The notes beneath the pieces are model-generated. The model ran no database searches and was not told the origin of the DNA. It saw only the letters and a program-made list of their open reading frames with translations. The position numbers and the translations under genes were made by a program. Source: Actinophytocola sp036555685 (GTDB lineage: Bacteria > Actinomycetota > Actinomycetes > Mycobacteriales > Pseudonocardiaceae). From it: 64,000 nucleotides of DNA. Where the stretch lies: NCBI RefSeq assembly GCF_036555685.1, contig NZ_DATBKY010000232.1, positions 23,464 through 87,463 on the forward strand, given 5' to 3'. How positions within the stretch are numbered: the first letter of the stretch is position 1; every line of letters begins with the position of its first letter. This document shows positions 52,105-59,507 of this stretch, one piece after another.

Positions 52105-52553
52105 CGGTCACCTCCACGCCAGGCGGTGACATAGACATACACGCACGCCGCCGCGCTGACGAGATAGAGCACCACGTTCCACCAGTTGAAGTTCAACGGG
52201 TCACCGGACCCGCCGAAGATCTTCGCCACCGCGCCGAACACGGCCATGGCCACGAAGGCCACGACGAGAACCGGCGCGATGGCGGTCGCGGCCCGGCGCA
52301 GCCCCGCGGTCGTCAGCACGACGCCGAGCAGTGCGTGTACCACGCACAGCAGCGTGCTGACCCCGAGGAAGCCGAACATCCGCACCGGTTCCTCGTAACC
52401 GAAGTCGTGCCAGCCCACCGTCGCGAGCCCGACCGCCGCCAGCACCAGGTACAGCACCCCGAGGGCCACGACGACCAGCCGGCCGCGGTGGTGTGCCGGG
52501 CCGCGGCTGACCACGGTCCCCTCGGCTCGCTCCTGGCGGTTCGCAGAAGTCAT
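52101..52553 (-). CDS. DUF4383 membrane protein
   Basis: A 150-residue protein with four predicted helices (VVALGVLYLVLAAVGLATV, LGVSTLLCVVHALLGVVLTT, APVLVVAFVAMAVFGA, VVLYLVSAAACVYVYV). The GFLGVSTLLCVVHALLG pattern is typical of DUF4383. It is first in a two-gene operon with the GAF-ANTAR regulator and begins 9 bases after a GGGTAG hexamer. Confidence 0.82.
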   Translation of the reverse strand: MTSANRQERAEGTVVSRGPAHHRGRLVVVALGVLYLVLAAVGLATVGWHDFGYEEPVRMFGFLGVSTLLCVVHALLGVVLTTAGLRRAATAIAPVLVVAFVAMAVFGAVAKIFGGSGDPLNFNWWNVVLYLVSAAACVYVYVTAWRGGDR

Positions 52554-52562
52554 TACAGTGGC

Positions 52563-52587
52563 CTACCCGTCACGCGCGCGTTCGAAC
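52563..52587 (-). promoter_or_regulatory. SigB/SigF-like promoter of the DUF4383/GAF-ANTAR operon
   Basis: On the minus strand GTTC (52587-52584), 15 bases, GGGTAG (52568-52563), 9 bases before the ATG at 52553: probably leaderless. Another GGGTAG at 52615-52620 on the plus strand has no gene ahead of it. Confidence 0.6.
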
Positions 52588-52681
52588 CCGCTCGACGGGT
52601 CGAAGTCGGCCGCCGGGTAGCCGACGGTGGTGATCTCCCTACGCGCCGCACGCGCGGCGACGGGCGCTACCGCCACACGTG

Positions 52682-53366
52682 CTAGCCGGAAGTCTCGGTG
52701 GTGGCGTGGGCGCTGCCGACGGGCTTGGACTCCGGTGAACCGCGCTGTCGCAGGTAGACACTCAGCACGGCCATCGACCAGATGGCGAGGAACTCCGACT
52801 GCCAGTTCTGCAGCGTGCGGTTCCAGAAGTCGGCGCTGGCCACGTACGCCGGCCAGCTCACCGCGTCGGTCAGCTGGCTGAGCTGCTCCTCGTTGTACGC
52901 GCTCACGCCCGCGATCGACTGTGCCAGCCAGGACAGCAGGAACAGCGTGAGCATCACCAGGCCGAGCGAGCGGGAGAACGACGCGGTGCGCCAGCCCGCC
53001 GGCCCGCACCCACTTCGGCGACTCGTCCGTGGCGTACTCGCCGACCTTCTGCTTCTCGTCGGACTCGTAGCCGATCTCGTGCGGCTCCTTGGACTCCGGC
53101 GAGCCCCGCTGCACCAGCCACACGGTGGCCAGGATGTAGAGGAAGAACTGCAGGTACTCCGACTGCCAGTTCTCCGCGACGTCGACGGCGAAGTCCGAGG
53201 TGGCGAGGAAGCTCCAGAACGGGATGGTCCGGCCGCCGTCGAGCACCTGGTGGTGGTTGTAGTCCGCGTGGCCGGCGACGGCCTGCCCGAGGAGCGTGGC
53301 GAGGAACAGCAGTCCGAACGCGACGCTCAGCCCGTTGTCCCGGAGGAAACGCTTCAAGCCCACCAC
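52682..53366 (-). pseudogene. DUF6766 membrane protein with a one-base insertion
   Basis: The family protein is built of two similar halves, and both are present: ENWQSEYLQFFLYILATVWL with QRGSPESK in the first, and QNWQSEFLAIWSMAVLSVYL with QRGSPESK in the second. Near 52997 an extra base in a CCC run (GGG on the coding strand) shifts the frame after WVRAGG. Read across the shift, the protein is about 228 residues with four helices and no other damage. It is either a recent pseudogene or an assembly error. Confidence 0.75.
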
Positions 53367-53394
53367 CCCGTCGCAGCCGACATCGCAGCCGACC

Positions 53395-53496
53395 TCACAA
53401 GCGCAGCAGGCCGACGACGATGAAGTACGCCAGCCCGGTCAGGACCACGCCCAGATAGATGATGAAGATCGTCCAACGGAAGGTGCTGCGCATCAT
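53395..53496 (-). CDS. 33-residue single-helix membrane microprotein
   Basis: Two adjacent ATG codons (53496 and 53493) start a frame of 33 codons. Most of it is one membrane helix (TIFIIYLGVVLTGLAYFIVVGLL) with a basic N-terminus (MMRSTFRW), so the N-terminus should stay inside. Its start overlaps the stop of the lipoprotein-like gene by ATGA, as in true operons here. No homologue is known to me. Confidence 0.55.
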   Translation of the reverse strand: MMRSTFRWTIFIIYLGVVLTGLAYFIVVGLLRL

Positions 53497-53894
53497 GCCG
53501 CCAGCAGGCAGTCGTAGGTACCGTCCGCCGAGCGGGTGCAACCCGCCGCGGTGACCCGCCAGCCGGTGTCGAGCTGCACGAGGAACAGCGTGCCGCTCGT
53601 CGCCCGTGCCTGTGCGCGGTCACCCCACACCGCGACCTCGCCGATCCGGCCGCCGGAGATGTCGACGGACTCCAGTGCCGACGAGCACGGCTGGCCCTCG
53701 GACTTCTCGAGATCCTCGCGGGTGTTCGTCGCGATCAGCTCGCACGCCGCGCGCGTGTCGCCACCGGCCATGGCGGCGAGGAAGTGCGCCGCGGTCTCCT
53801 TCGAGTCGACCTCGCGCTGGCCGGCACCACAGCCGCAGCACAAGCCGGCGCACAGGATCACCGCCGCCAGCGCGCCCAGCCGGTAGATCAACAC
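53493..53894 (-). CDS. secreted or lipoprotein-type hypothetical protein
   Basis: A 133-residue protein with an N-terminal hydrophobic segment ending in a Cys cluster (LCAGLCCGCGAG), which could be a lipobox, followed by a helix-plus-strand domain (AAHFLAAMAGGDTRAACELI, TLFLVQLDTGWRVTAAGC) like NTF2-type domains in actinobacterial lipoproteins. The start is GTG 53894 (TTG 53891 possible). It is coupled to the 33-residue protein. Confidence 0.6.
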   Translation of the reverse strand: MLIYRLGALAAVILCAGLCCGCGAGQREVDSKETAAHFLAAMAGGDTRAACELIATNTREDLEKSEGQPCSSALESVDISGGRIGEVAVWGDRAQARATSGTLFLVQLDTGWRVTAAGCTRSADGTYDCLLAA

Positions 53895-53944
53895 CGGTCG
53901 ATCCTCCGACCAGCCGTCCCGGGTGCCAACTCGACTCGCGGCGG

Positions 53945-54865
53945 TCAGTCCATGGCGCGGGTGTCGCGCGGCTCGAGGAACGGCTCCTCCTCCGGCGGGT
54001 GGCCCTCCTCGATGGCGCGCTCGCGCGACAGCTCGGCGTCGAGCTCCGCACCCACCAGGACCGCGATGTTCGAGATCCACAGCCAGATGAGGAACACGAT
54101 CACGGTCGCCAGCGAACCGTAGACCTTGTTGTACGAGGCGAAGTTCGACACGTAGAACCCGAAGCCGAGCGAGGCGATCACCCACACGACGATCGCGAAC
54201 AGGCTGCCCGGAGTGAGCCAGCGGAACCCGGGATGCCGTACGTTCGGCGCAGCCCAGTACAGCAGCGCGATGGCCAGGCTCAGCAGGACGGCGAGCACCG
54301 GCCACTTCGCGATGTTCCACACCAGCACGCCGGTGGAGCCGAGCCCGAGCAGGTGACCCACCTGATCCGCGAGGTTCCCCGTCAGGACGATGCCGAGGAT
54401 GATCACGGCGAGCAGCGTGACCATGACGATGGTCAGGAAGACGCGCAGCGGCAACGTCTTCCACGCCGGCCGGCCCTCTTCGACCTCGTATATCGCGTTG
54501 GAGGCACGGATGAACCCGCCGACGTAACCGGACGCCGCCCACAAGGCGCCGAGCAGGCCGATGATCGCCGCCGGGCCGGCGAACGACGCCGACCCCTGGA
54601 TCTCGTTGATCACCTTCACCAGCGTGTCCGAGGTGCCGCCGGGCGCGAGCTGGCGGATGTTGTCGACGAGTACGTCCGTGGCGTCCTGCCCGAGCAGGCC
54701 GACGAGCGAGATCAGCACGATCATGCCCGGAAAGATGGACAGGACGCTGTAGTAGGTCAGCGCCGCCGCCCAGTCCAGCATGTCGTCGGCGATGAACTCC
54801 TTGATCGCACGCTTCAGCGCGGTCCACCACGCGTGTTTGGGCAGGTCGGTAGGGCCGTTCGACAT
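53945..54865 (-). CDS. YihY/BrkB family membrane protein
   Basis: A 306-residue protein with six or seven helices and the family signatures DWAAALTYYSVLSIFPGMIVL, SGYVGGFIRASNAIYEVEE and FASYNKVYGSLATVIVFLIWLWIS. The charged C-terminus is Glu-rich. I use ATG 54865 with AGGAGGAAG upstream instead of the frame start at 54916. Relatives were once called RNase BN; their actual role is unclear. A stress-type promoter precedes it. Confidence 0.88.
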   Translation of the reverse strand: MSNGPTDLPKHAWWTALKRAIKEFIADDMLDWAAALTYYSVLSIFPGMIVLISLVGLLGQDATDVLVDNIRQLAPGGTSDTLVKVINEIQGSASFAGPAAIIGLLGALWAASGYVGGFIRASNAIYEVEEGRPAWKTLPLRVFLTIVMVTLLAVIILGIVLTGNLADQVGHLLGLGSTGVLVWNIAKWPVLAVLLSLAIALLYWAAPNVRHPGFRWLTPGSLFAIVVWVIASLGFGFYVSNFASYNKVYGSLATVIVFLIWLWISNIAVLVGAELDAELSRERAIEEGHPPEEEPFLEPRDTRAMD

Positions 54866-54891
54866 GTCTTCCTCCTCGGTGGGCGAATCGG

Positions 54892-54939
54892 ATACCCGGA
54901 CCGGACCGCGGAACACATGAATCGGCGCGTCCCGGGTAG
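54892..54939. promoter_or_regulatory. divergent -10-like hexamers between BrkB and the acidic protein gene
   Basis: Minus strand: GTGT (54916-54913), 15 bases, GGGTAT (54897-54892), 26 bases before the BrkB ATG. Plus strand: GGGTAG (54934-54939), 30 bases before the ATG at 54970, without a good -35. Confidence 0.45.
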
Positions 54940-54969
54940 CCGGAGCGGGACGGCGACGGGAAGGGCCTC

Positions 54970-55215
54970 ATGGAACGCTCGGAACAGGAAGAACACCTCG
55001 AGCTCGACGATGAGCCGTCGCGGGACGAGCCCGCGGGGTGGCAGCGTCACGATCCGGACGTATCGGCACCGGAAGGGGAACAGGGCGTCCAGTTCACCAC
55101 GCCCGACGGCGGCGAGCCGGGGGACGAGGAGCCGGACGAGGTGGCAGAGGAACACGGCAAATCCGTCACCGCCGGACCCGAACAGCAGGCGATGCGCGAA
55201 TCCGGCGGTGCGTGA
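54970..55215 (+). CDS. small acidic hypothetical protein
   Basis: An 81-residue, strongly acidic, probably disordered protein (about one quarter Asp/Glu, no hydrophobic core). A GGGAAGGG ribosome site precedes the ATG. Similar acidic small proteins lie in actinobacterial stress regions; the function is unknown. Confidence 0.6.
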   Translation: MERSEQEEHLELDDEPSRDEPAGWQRHDPDVSAPEGEQGVQFTTPDGGEPGDEEPDEVAEEHGKSVTAGPEQQAMRESGGA

Positions 55216-55230
55216 AGACCTAACGATCGT

Positions 55231-55255
55231 GTTTTGCCAGCGGTGATTAGGGCAC
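55231..55255 (+). promoter_or_regulatory. SigB/SigF-like promoter upstream of the GlsB gene
   Basis: GTTT (55231-55234), 15 bases, GGGCAC (55250-55255). It lies 126 bases before the ATG at 55382, so the mRNA would have a leader. No other element is visible in 55256-55381. Confidence 0.4.
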
Positions 55256-55381
55256 CCCATAGCGTTCGATCTGAAGCGCGATCGGCGGTTCCTCCCGGGG
55301 CGAGAGTCGCCGAAAACGCCTGGTGGGTGCGGGCGCGCGAGCGAACGCGCGCGCACCGCCAGTTGAGAGGAGACAGTTCCC

Positions 55382-55678
55382 ATGGATATCGCAGGAGTGT
55401 TGAGCGCGATCGTGATCGGGTTGGTGCTCGGCGTGCTCGGGCGCATGGTGGCGCCGGGGTCACAGAAGATACCGATCTGGCTGACCATTATCGCCGGTAT
55501 CGTCGCGGCCTTCATCGGAACCGCGATAGCGCGGGCTTTCGGGGTGGAGAACACCGCGGGAATCGACTGGCTCGAGGTCATCATCCAGGTGATCGTGGCT
55601 GCGATCGTCGTGAGCCTCACCGCCGCCGCGCTGGGCAGGCGGCGCAAGGGCGTACTCGGCAAGAAAAGCAGGATCTAG
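55382..55678 (+). CDS. GlsB/YeaQ/YmgE family stress membrane protein
   Basis: A 98-residue protein with three helices and the family glycine pattern (GLVLGVLGRMVAPG, then IIAGIVAAFIGTAIA). A basic C-terminus follows. The family is stress-linked in Gram-positives. The ribosome site GAGAGGAGA precedes ATG 55382. A good terminator follows. Confidence 0.87.
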   Translation: MDIAGVLSAIVIGLVLGVLGRMVAPGSQKIPIWLTIIAGIVAAFIGTAIARAFGVENTAGIDWLEVIIQVIVAAIVVSLTAAALGRRRKGVLGKKSRI

Positions 55679-55683
55679 TCGGC

Positions 55684-55728
55684 TCGTAGTTCGCCGTCTC
55701 GTAGTTCAACGTCTCGAAGTTCGCCATT
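55684..55728 (+). repeat. three tandem 15-bp repeats
   Basis: TCGTAGTTCGCCGTC (55684-55698), TCGTAGTTCAACGTC (55699-55713) and TCGAAGTTCGCCATT (55714-55728) follow the GlsB stop directly and precede its terminator. It is a microsatellite-like repeat without a visible function. Confidence 0.75.
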
Positions 55729-55730
55729 GC

Positions 55731-55760
55731 GCGGGCCGGCCGGAGAGGCCGGCCCGCGTT
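55731..55760 (+). terminator. Rho-independent terminator after GlsB
   Basis: GCGGGCCGGCC (55731-55741) pairs with its complement at 55747-55757 around a 5-base loop, followed by GTTTTC. Confidence 0.8.
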
Positions 55761-55825
55761 TTCGCTGTCCGGACTGCCGCCGACGAAGACGGCATCGATT
55801 CAGTCGAATGAACCCGTGTCGGCGC

Positions 55826-55831
55826 GGGTAG
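55826..55831 (+). promoter_or_regulatory. GGGTAG hexamer of the metallothionein-like gene
   Basis: GGGTAG ends 9 bases before the ATG at 55841; GAAT lies 16 bases upstream as a weak -35. A leaderless mRNA is likely. Confidence 0.45.
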
Positions 55832-55840
55832 GTCGACCAC

Positions 55841-56092
55841 ATGACTGCTACGAACACCGCCACCGTCTGCGAGGTGTGCGGCAACGAATACGACATGGCT
55901 TTCGAGATCCGGGCCCAGGGCGCGGTACACGTCTTCGACAGCTTCGAATGCGCCATCCACGCCCTCGCACCGGTGTGCGAGCACTGCAAGTGCAAGGTCA
56001 TCGGTCACGGTGTCCAGGCCGGCGGCTCGTTCTACTGCTGCGCGCACTGCGCCCGCCAGGCCGGCGCCGAGACGGTCCGCGACCGGGCATAG
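55841..56092 (+). CDS. Cys-rich metallothionein-like small protein
   Basis: An 83-residue protein with nine Cys in ribbon-like pairs: CEVCGNEYDMAFEI, SFECAIH, CEHCKCKVIGHG and CCAHCAR, plus several His. The pattern resembles actinobacterial proteins labelled prokaryotic metallothionein and could bind zinc or copper. It begins 9 bases after a GGGTAG hexamer. Aconitase follows after 8 bases and may be co-transcribed. Confidence 0.7.
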   Translation: MTATNTATVCEVCGNEYDMAFEIRAQGAVHVFDSFECAIHALAPVCEHCKCKVIGHGVQAGGSFYCCAHCARQAGAETVRDRA

Positions 56093-56100
56093 GCCGCGGC

Positions 56101-58050
56101 ATGGGCCGGGGAGTGGCACGCAAGCTCATCGACGCGCACCTGATCGAGGGTGAGGCGGTGCCGGGCACCGAGATCGGCATCAGGGTCGACCAGACGCTGA
56201 CCCAGGACGCCACCGGCACGCTGGTCATGCAGGAGCTCGAGGCGCTCGGGCTCGACCGCGCCCGCACCGAGGTCAGCGTCCAGTACGTCGACCACAACCT
56301 GCTGCAGGCCGACGAGCGCAACGCCGAGGACCACGAGTTCCTCCGCTCGGCCTGCCGGCGCTTCGGGCTGTGGTTCTCCAAGCCCGGCAACGGGGTTTCC
56401 CACCCGACGCACATGCAGCGCTTCGGTGTCCCGGGCAAGACCCTGGCCGGGTCCGACTCGCACACCTGCGCCGCCGGGTCGCTCGGCATGCTCGCGATCG
56501 GCGTCGGCGGGCTCGAGGTCGCGCTCGCGATCGCGGGGGAGCCGCTGTACCTGCGCATGCCGGAGATCTGGGGCATCGAGCTGACCGGGCGGCTGCCGGA
56601 GTGGAGCTCGGCGAAGGACGTCATCCTCGAGATGCTGCGCCGGCACGGCGTGCAGGGCGGCCGCAACCGGATCCTCGAGTACCACGGGCCGGGCCTCGCG
56701 ACCCTGTCGGCCATGGACCGGCACGTCATCGCGAACATGGGCGCGGAGCTGGGTGCGACGACGTCGGTATTCCCGGCCGACGACGCCGTGGCGGCGTTCC
56801 TGCGGGCCGAGGACCGGGCGGCGGACTTCACCCCGCTCACCGCCGACGCCGACCCCGGCTACGACCTGACCGACCACATAGATCTGTCCACTGTGGAACC
56901 ACTGATCGCGAGGCCGTCGTCGCCGGGCAACGTCGTGCCGGTCCGCGAGGTCGCCGGGGAGCCGGTCAGCCAGGCCGTGATCGGCTCGTCCGCCAACCCC
57001 GGCCTGCGGGACTTCGCCATGGCCGCGGCGATGGTGGCCGGGCGGCAGACGCAGGACGGCGTGAGCTTCGACGTGAACCCGTCCTCGCGGCAGATCTTCG
57101 CCGACCTCACCCGGATGGGCGCGACGGCCGAGCTGATCGCCGGCGGTGCGCGGATCCACCAGGCCGGCTGCCTCGGCTGTATCGGCATGGGTCAGGCACC
57201 GGCGACCGGACGCAACTCGCTGCGCACGTTCCCCCGCAACTTCCCGGGCCGTTCCGGCACCGCCGAGGACTCGATCTGGCTGTGCTCCCCCGAGACGGCG
57301 ACGGCGTCCGCGCTGACCGGGGCGATCACCGACCCCCGCGATCTCGGCCTCGAGTACCCGCGGCTCGAGCTTCCGGAGCGGGCCTCGGTGAACACCGCCA
57401 TGCTCGTCGCACCACTGCCGCCCGAGGAGGCGGCCAAGGAGGAGCTCGTCCGCGGGCCCAACATCTCCGCGCTGCCCGACTTCGAGCCGCTGCCCGACCG
57501 CATCGAGGCGCCCGTCCTGCTCAAGCTCGGCGACGACGTGTCCACCGACGAGATCTCACCCGCCGGCGCCCGCGCGCTGCCGTTCCGCTCCAACGTGCCC
57601 AAGCTCGCCGAGTTCACCTTCGCCCGCGTCGACGAGACCTATCCGGCCCGCGCCACCGACGCGAAGCGCGGCGGCCCGAACGGCCACATCGTGGTGGCGG
57701 GGGAGAACTACGGGCAGGGCTCCTCGCGCGAGCACGCCGCTATCACCCCGCGCTATCTCGGCCTCCAGGCGGTGATCGCGAAGTCGTTCGCGCGGATCCA
57801 CTGGCAGAACCTGGCCAACTTCGGCGTGCTCGCCCTCGAGTTCGACGACCCCGCCGACTACGACCGCATCGACAACGGCACCGTCCTCGCCTTCGACGAC
57901 CTGGCCGAGGAGCTCGACGAGGCGGTGCTGACCGCCCGCGACGTGCGGGCCGGCGGGACGTACCGGCTGCGCCACCACCTCTCGCGCCGGCAGCTCGACA
58001 CCGTCCGCGCCGGCGGCCGCATTCCCCTCCTGGCCGGCCGGCTCAGCTGA
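56101..58050 (+). CDS. aconitate hydratase, short (about 650-residue) type
   Basis: A 649-residue aconitase, shorter than AcnA/AcnB and like the Aquifex-type enzymes that lack part of the linker. Cluster-binding Cys are seen in SDSHTCAAG and AGCLGCIGMG; the substrate-binding region NPSSRQIF is present; the swivelling C-terminal domain has GENYGQGSSREHAA and SFARIHWQNLANFG. It interconverts citrate and isocitrate or a related acid. The ATG 56101 is used; GTG 56113 is possible. It follows the metallothionein-like gene closely. Confidence 0.88.
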   Translation: MGRGVARKLIDAHLIEGEAVPGTEIGIRVDQTLTQDATGTLVMQELEALGLDRARTEVSVQYVDHNLLQADERNAEDHEFLRSACRRFGLWFSKPGNGVSHPTHMQRFGVPGKTLAGSDSHTCAAGSLGMLAIGVGGLEVALAIAGEPLYLRMPEIWGIELTGRLPEWSSAKDVILEMLRRHGVQGGRNRILEYHGPGLATLSAMDRHVIANMGAELGATTSVFPADDAVAAFLRAEDRAADFTPLTADADPGYDLTDHIDLSTVEPLIARPSSPGNVVPVREVAGEPVSQAVIGSSANPGLRDFAMAAAMVAGRQTQDGVSFDVNPSSRQIFADLTRMGATAELIAGGARIHQAGCLGCIGMGQAPATGRNSLRTFPRNFPGRSGTAEDSIWLCSPETATASALTGAITDPRDLGLEYPRLELPERASVNTAMLVAPLPPEEAAKEELVRGPNISALPDFEPLPDRIEAPVLLKLGDDVSTDEISPAGARALPFRSNVPKLAEFTFARVDETYPARATDAKRGGPNGHIVVAGENYGQGSSREHAAITPRYLGLQAVIAKSFARIHWQNLANFGVLALEFDDPADYDRIDNGTVLAFDDLAEELDEAVLTARDVRAGGTYRLRHHLSRRQLDTVRAGGRIPLLAGRLS

Positions 58051-58095
58051 CGGGCGGCACCAGCCACCGAAACAAGGTGCGGCCCGCCGGCCGTC

Positions 58096-58230
58096 GGCCT
58101 GACCGGCAGCGGGCTGGACGACCCCGCCGTGTTCGCCGGCGGCTTTCACGCCGCGCTGCTGGTCTGCGCCGCGCTGCTCGTGCTCGGCGCGGCGCTCACC
58201 CTGGCCGCGGGTCCGTGCGGACGCGCTCGC
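58096..58230 (+). pseudogene. C-terminal remnant of an MFS transporter
   Basis: About 45 codons read GLTGSGLDDPAVFAGGFHAA followed by the helix LLVCAALLVLGAALTLAAG, typical of the last helix of drug-exporting MFS permeases. Nothing to its left (58051-58095) continues the protein, and the frame then runs antisense into the glycosyltransferase. It is a gene fragment. Confidence 0.5.
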
Positions 58231-58246
58231 CGTGTGAGCGGCGCCC

Positions 58247-59320
58247 CTACGGGCGCGCCAGCAGGGAGGGATCGACGACCCCCGCGCGGCGGTAGGCGTG
58301 CGTGGTGTCGGCCGCGATGCGTTGCCACGAGTAGCGGGCCCATGCGCGGTCCCGGCCCGCGGCGCCCTGCTGTTCGAGCAGGGTCGGGTGATGCAGGAGC
58401 CGCTGGAGCGTGGCGGCGAGCTCGCGTGGCCTGCGCGGCGTGACGTGCGTGCCGGTGACGGCGTCGACGACGGTGTCGACCAGGCCGCCGATCCGGTTGG
58501 CGACGACGGCCACGCCGCAGGCCATCGCCTCGAGCGCGGAGACCCCGAACACCGGTTCCCACGGGCTGCACACCACGAGGTCGGCCGATCGCAGCAGCTC
58601 CGGGAGGTCCGTGCGCGGGACGGGCCCGGCGAGCCGGAGCCGTCCGGCGACGCCGAGGGAGCGGGCGTAGTCACGCAGCTTCCGCGCGTGGGCGCCGCTG
58701 CGCGGCCCGCCGACGATCACCAGCTCGGTGTCCGGCAGCGCGCCCAGGGCGGCCACCGGGGTGGCGAACCCGGAACTCGGCGTGAGGTCGCCGAGCACGA
58801 CGATCCGGTTCCGCAGCGGGCCGGGGTCGGCCGGCGAGCCGTCGGGGGTGAAGTGGTCCACGTCCACGCCGTAGGGCACGACGGTGACCTTGTGGCGCGG
58901 TACGCCGAGCTTGAGCAGGGTGCGGAGCTGGGCGGCGAACGAGACGACGACGTGGTCGGCCGCGTGCACCGGGGCGAGGTCGGTTCCGCCGTCGTGCAGG
59001 CTGTACACGAACGGCACGTCGAGCTCGCGAGCCGCGTCGGCGGCCGCCCGCCACACCGCGGCGTTGTGCGCGTGCACGACGTCGGGCCGGTCGGTGCGCA
59101 GCGCGTCGGCGAGCGTGGCGCCGAAGCGGCCCTTCAGCGCCACGACACGGATGTCGTGGCCTACCGGTGTTGGGCGGCGGTCCTCGTTCTTGACGTACAC
59201 GGTGACGTCCTGTCCGGTGGCCCTCAGGGCGTCGGCCAGTGCGACCAGAAACGGGGTGTGCGGAACGGTGTCACGTTCTCGCAGGTCGGCGCGCGCAGCG
59301 ACTAGGGCGATCTTCTGCAT
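58247..59320 (-). CDS. GT4 family glycosyltransferase
   Basis: A 357-residue GT-B enzyme: MQKIALVAARADLRE, VVHAHNAAVWRAAAD, VVPYGVDVDHF and the donor block EPVFGVSALEAMACGVAVVAN. The C-terminal half is similar to the GT4 at 37173 (same GLVDTVVD and GAAGRDRAWARYSW pattern), indicating a paralogue outside the heptose locus. The ATG 59320 follows GAGGTTGAGG. A SigB/SigF-like promoter lies 124 bases upstream. Confidence 0.88.
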   Translation of the reverse strand: MQKIALVAARADLRERDTVPHTPFLVALADALRATGQDVTVYVKNEDRRPTPVGHDIRVVALKGRFGATLADALRTDRPDVVHAHNAAVWRAAADAARELDVPFVYSLHDGGTDLAPVHAADHVVVSFAAQLRTLLKLGVPRHKVTVVPYGVDVDHFTPDGSPADPGPLRNRIVVLGDLTPSSGFATPVAALGALPDTELVIVGGPRSGAHARKLRDYARSLGVAGRLRLAGPVPRTDLPELLRSADLVVCSPWEPVFGVSALEAMACGVAVVANRIGGLVDTVVDAVTGTHVTPRRPRELAATLQRLLHHPTLLEQQGAAGRDRAWARYSWQRIAADTTHAYRRAGVVDPSLLARP

Positions 59321-59444
59321 GACCTCAACCTCGGGTCGGGAGCGATCCGGGGATGGGCGCGCGACAACCACATCGGCGCCGCCGATCCCATTCCGCTCCT
59401 GGCGAAGGGCGACCGCGCCGACTGTTTGACGCTTCGGCGCGGGT

Positions 59445-59470
59445 TTACCCGTTCCGGACGTCCGCAAAAC
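59445..59470 (-). promoter_or_regulatory. SigB/SigF-like promoter of the GT4 gene
   Basis: On the minus strand GTTT (59470-59467), 16 bases, GGGTAA (59450-59445). The leader to the ATG at 59320 is about 124 bases. Confidence 0.4.
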
Positions 59471-59473
59471 GCC

Positions 59474-59498
59474 GGTTGAGCGACACGGACGGGGGTAC
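59474..59498 (+). promoter_or_regulatory. SigB/SigF-like promoter of the DUF2231 gene
   Basis: GGTT (59474-59477), 15 bases, GGGTAC (59493-59498), 9 bases before the ATG at 59508. It matches the consensus and implies a leaderless mRNA. Confidence 0.6.
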
Positions 59499-59507
59499 GC
59501 CCGTGCC

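Noticed and set aside
52615..52620. GGGTAG on the plus strand
   Set aside because: No plus-strand gene follows for more than 2 kb and no -35 element is in place.
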